A stretch of 29,606 nt of DNA from a virus, in the IMG/VR virus record IMGVR_UViG_3300033991_000127, positions 1 through 29,606 of that record; one strand, written 5' to 3'. Every line of letters begins with the position of its first letter. The stretch's first letter is position 1. A program made the translations under genes and the position numbers. Positions 29,349 to 29,606 of the stretch are shown here, one piece after another. Under the pieces are notes generated by a model, which was not told the origin of the DNA, did not search any database, and was given only the letters and a program-made list of their open reading frames with translations.

Positions 29349-29606
29349 ATGCTAAATAAACTTACAGAAAAACAAATAGAATTAATGAACGAAGTTCATG
29401 AGGAATGGATAGGCAGATTCAATTCTCTTGAGTTTGACGAAGAAAAAGCCAAAGACTTGATAGATTTTCTTTATAAATTAGCAAAATATAAATCACCAAT
29501 TAAGATTGTTTTAGACTCGCCTTTAGCTTTGCAATTCGCTTGTAATATGTTCAAGGAGTCGCAAGTGTGGTCGCAAGTGAGGTCGCAAGTGTGGTCGCAA
29601 GTGAGG
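29349..29606 (+). CDS. Repeat protein resembling DUF6745 family (partial, runs off right edge)
   Basis: The N-terminal 67 residues (MLNKLTEKQIELMNEVHEEW, YKSPIKIVLDSPLAL) resemble the start of DUF6745-type proteins, where an IxxxDSPxAL element precedes a repeat region. From residue 71 the chain becomes SQVW and SQVR units alternately. The frame is open at the window edge. Function unknown. Confidence 0.6.
   Translation, partial: MLNKLTEKQIELMNEVHEEWIGRFNSLEFDEEKAKDLIDFLYKLAKYKSPIKIVLDSPLALQFACNMFKESQVWSQVRSQVWSQVR
29559..29606 (+). repeat. 12-bp coding repeats (SQVW/SQVR)
   Basis: Four units, TCGCAAGTGTGG and TCGCAAGTGAGG alternating, start at 29559, 29571, 29583 and 29595 and reach the window edge. 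Near-perfect repeats like these often mark expansion or assembly breaks. Confidence 0.8.

Noticed and set aside
1-29606. tRNA genes, rRNA, integrase, attachment-site pair and CRISPR array
   Set aside because: No cloverleaf, rRNA stretch, tyrosine/serine recombinase motif or regular repeat-spacer pattern was found by reading both strands.

Overview
The window is an AT-rich stretch of a head-tailed (HK97-fold, Caudoviricetes-type) virus or provirus whose host is most likely an archaeon. The archaeal assignment rests on three things seen directly. First genes of transcription units have a TATA box (TTTATAAA, TTTATATA or GAATATAA) ending 21-23 nt before the ATG, the geometry of archaeal leaderless mRNA. 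Internal genes carry a GGTGAT or GGAG(TGAT) ribosome site 4-8 nt before the start. There is no bacterial -35/-10 pattern. No rRNA, tRNA, integrase, DNA polymerase or CRISPR array was found. The exact host cannot be told from the sequence.

Layout. (1) 22.2 kb down to 14.7 kb, minus strand, is the packaging and head module: large terminase, portal, a small unknown protein, a membrane-anchored XhlA-like protein, a capsid protease with an N-terminal LigD-phosphoesterase-like domain, a scaffold-like coiled-coil protein with a likely nested internal start, the major capsid protein, two small structural proteins and a connector-like protein with an EF-hand/dockerin-type loop. (2) 14.65 kb down to 2.9 kb, minus strand, is a tightly overlapping 'decoration' operon inserted between head and fibre genes: three GT4 glycosyltransferases, one GT-A glycosyltransferase, two NAD-dependent sugar epimerase/dehydratases, two SPASM radical SAM enzymes, two methyltransferases, a sulfatase/phosphatase-superfamily protein, several tiny zinc-ribbon or basic peptides, and an HNH endonuclease. 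(3) 2.9 kb to 1, minus strand, holds tail-fibre-type proteins, including a fibre N-terminal half ending in an intein-like Hint domain and, 1 nt further on, a methyltransferase fused to what looks like the missing C-terminal half of that fibre plus a long array of 18-20 residue repeats.

(4) From a divergent promoter pair at 22.24 kb, a plus-strand early operon (22.3-23.6 kb) encodes eight small proteins (ribbon-helix-helix, zinc-ribbon, HNH-like, acidic tail) and ends at two tandem stem-loop/T-tract terminators. (5) 23.7-26.65 kb, minus strand, is a regulatory/accessory block: a mini HExxH protein, a zinc/HNH-helical fusion, a LAGLIDADG endonuclease, an HTH regulator and five small proteins, with 12-bp tandem repeats (24113-24172) and 13-bp repeats (about 25617-25712) in the non-coding gaps. 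(6) 26.8 kb to the right edge, plus strand, begins with a winged-helix/HNH fusion, followed by small unknown genes and two copies of a GGTTAC hairpin, and ends in a partial protein with Ser-Gln-Val-Trp/Arg repeats that resembles the DUF6745 family.

Inferred biology: the structural genes build the head and fibres, while the sugar, methyl-transfer and radical SAM genes probably make and attach an unusual glycan to virion proteins (or remodel the host surface). The Hint/methyltransferase cassette that splits the fibre gene is the most unusual arrangement and the best candidate for something undescribed. All functional calls come from motifs read by eye; no database search was run.
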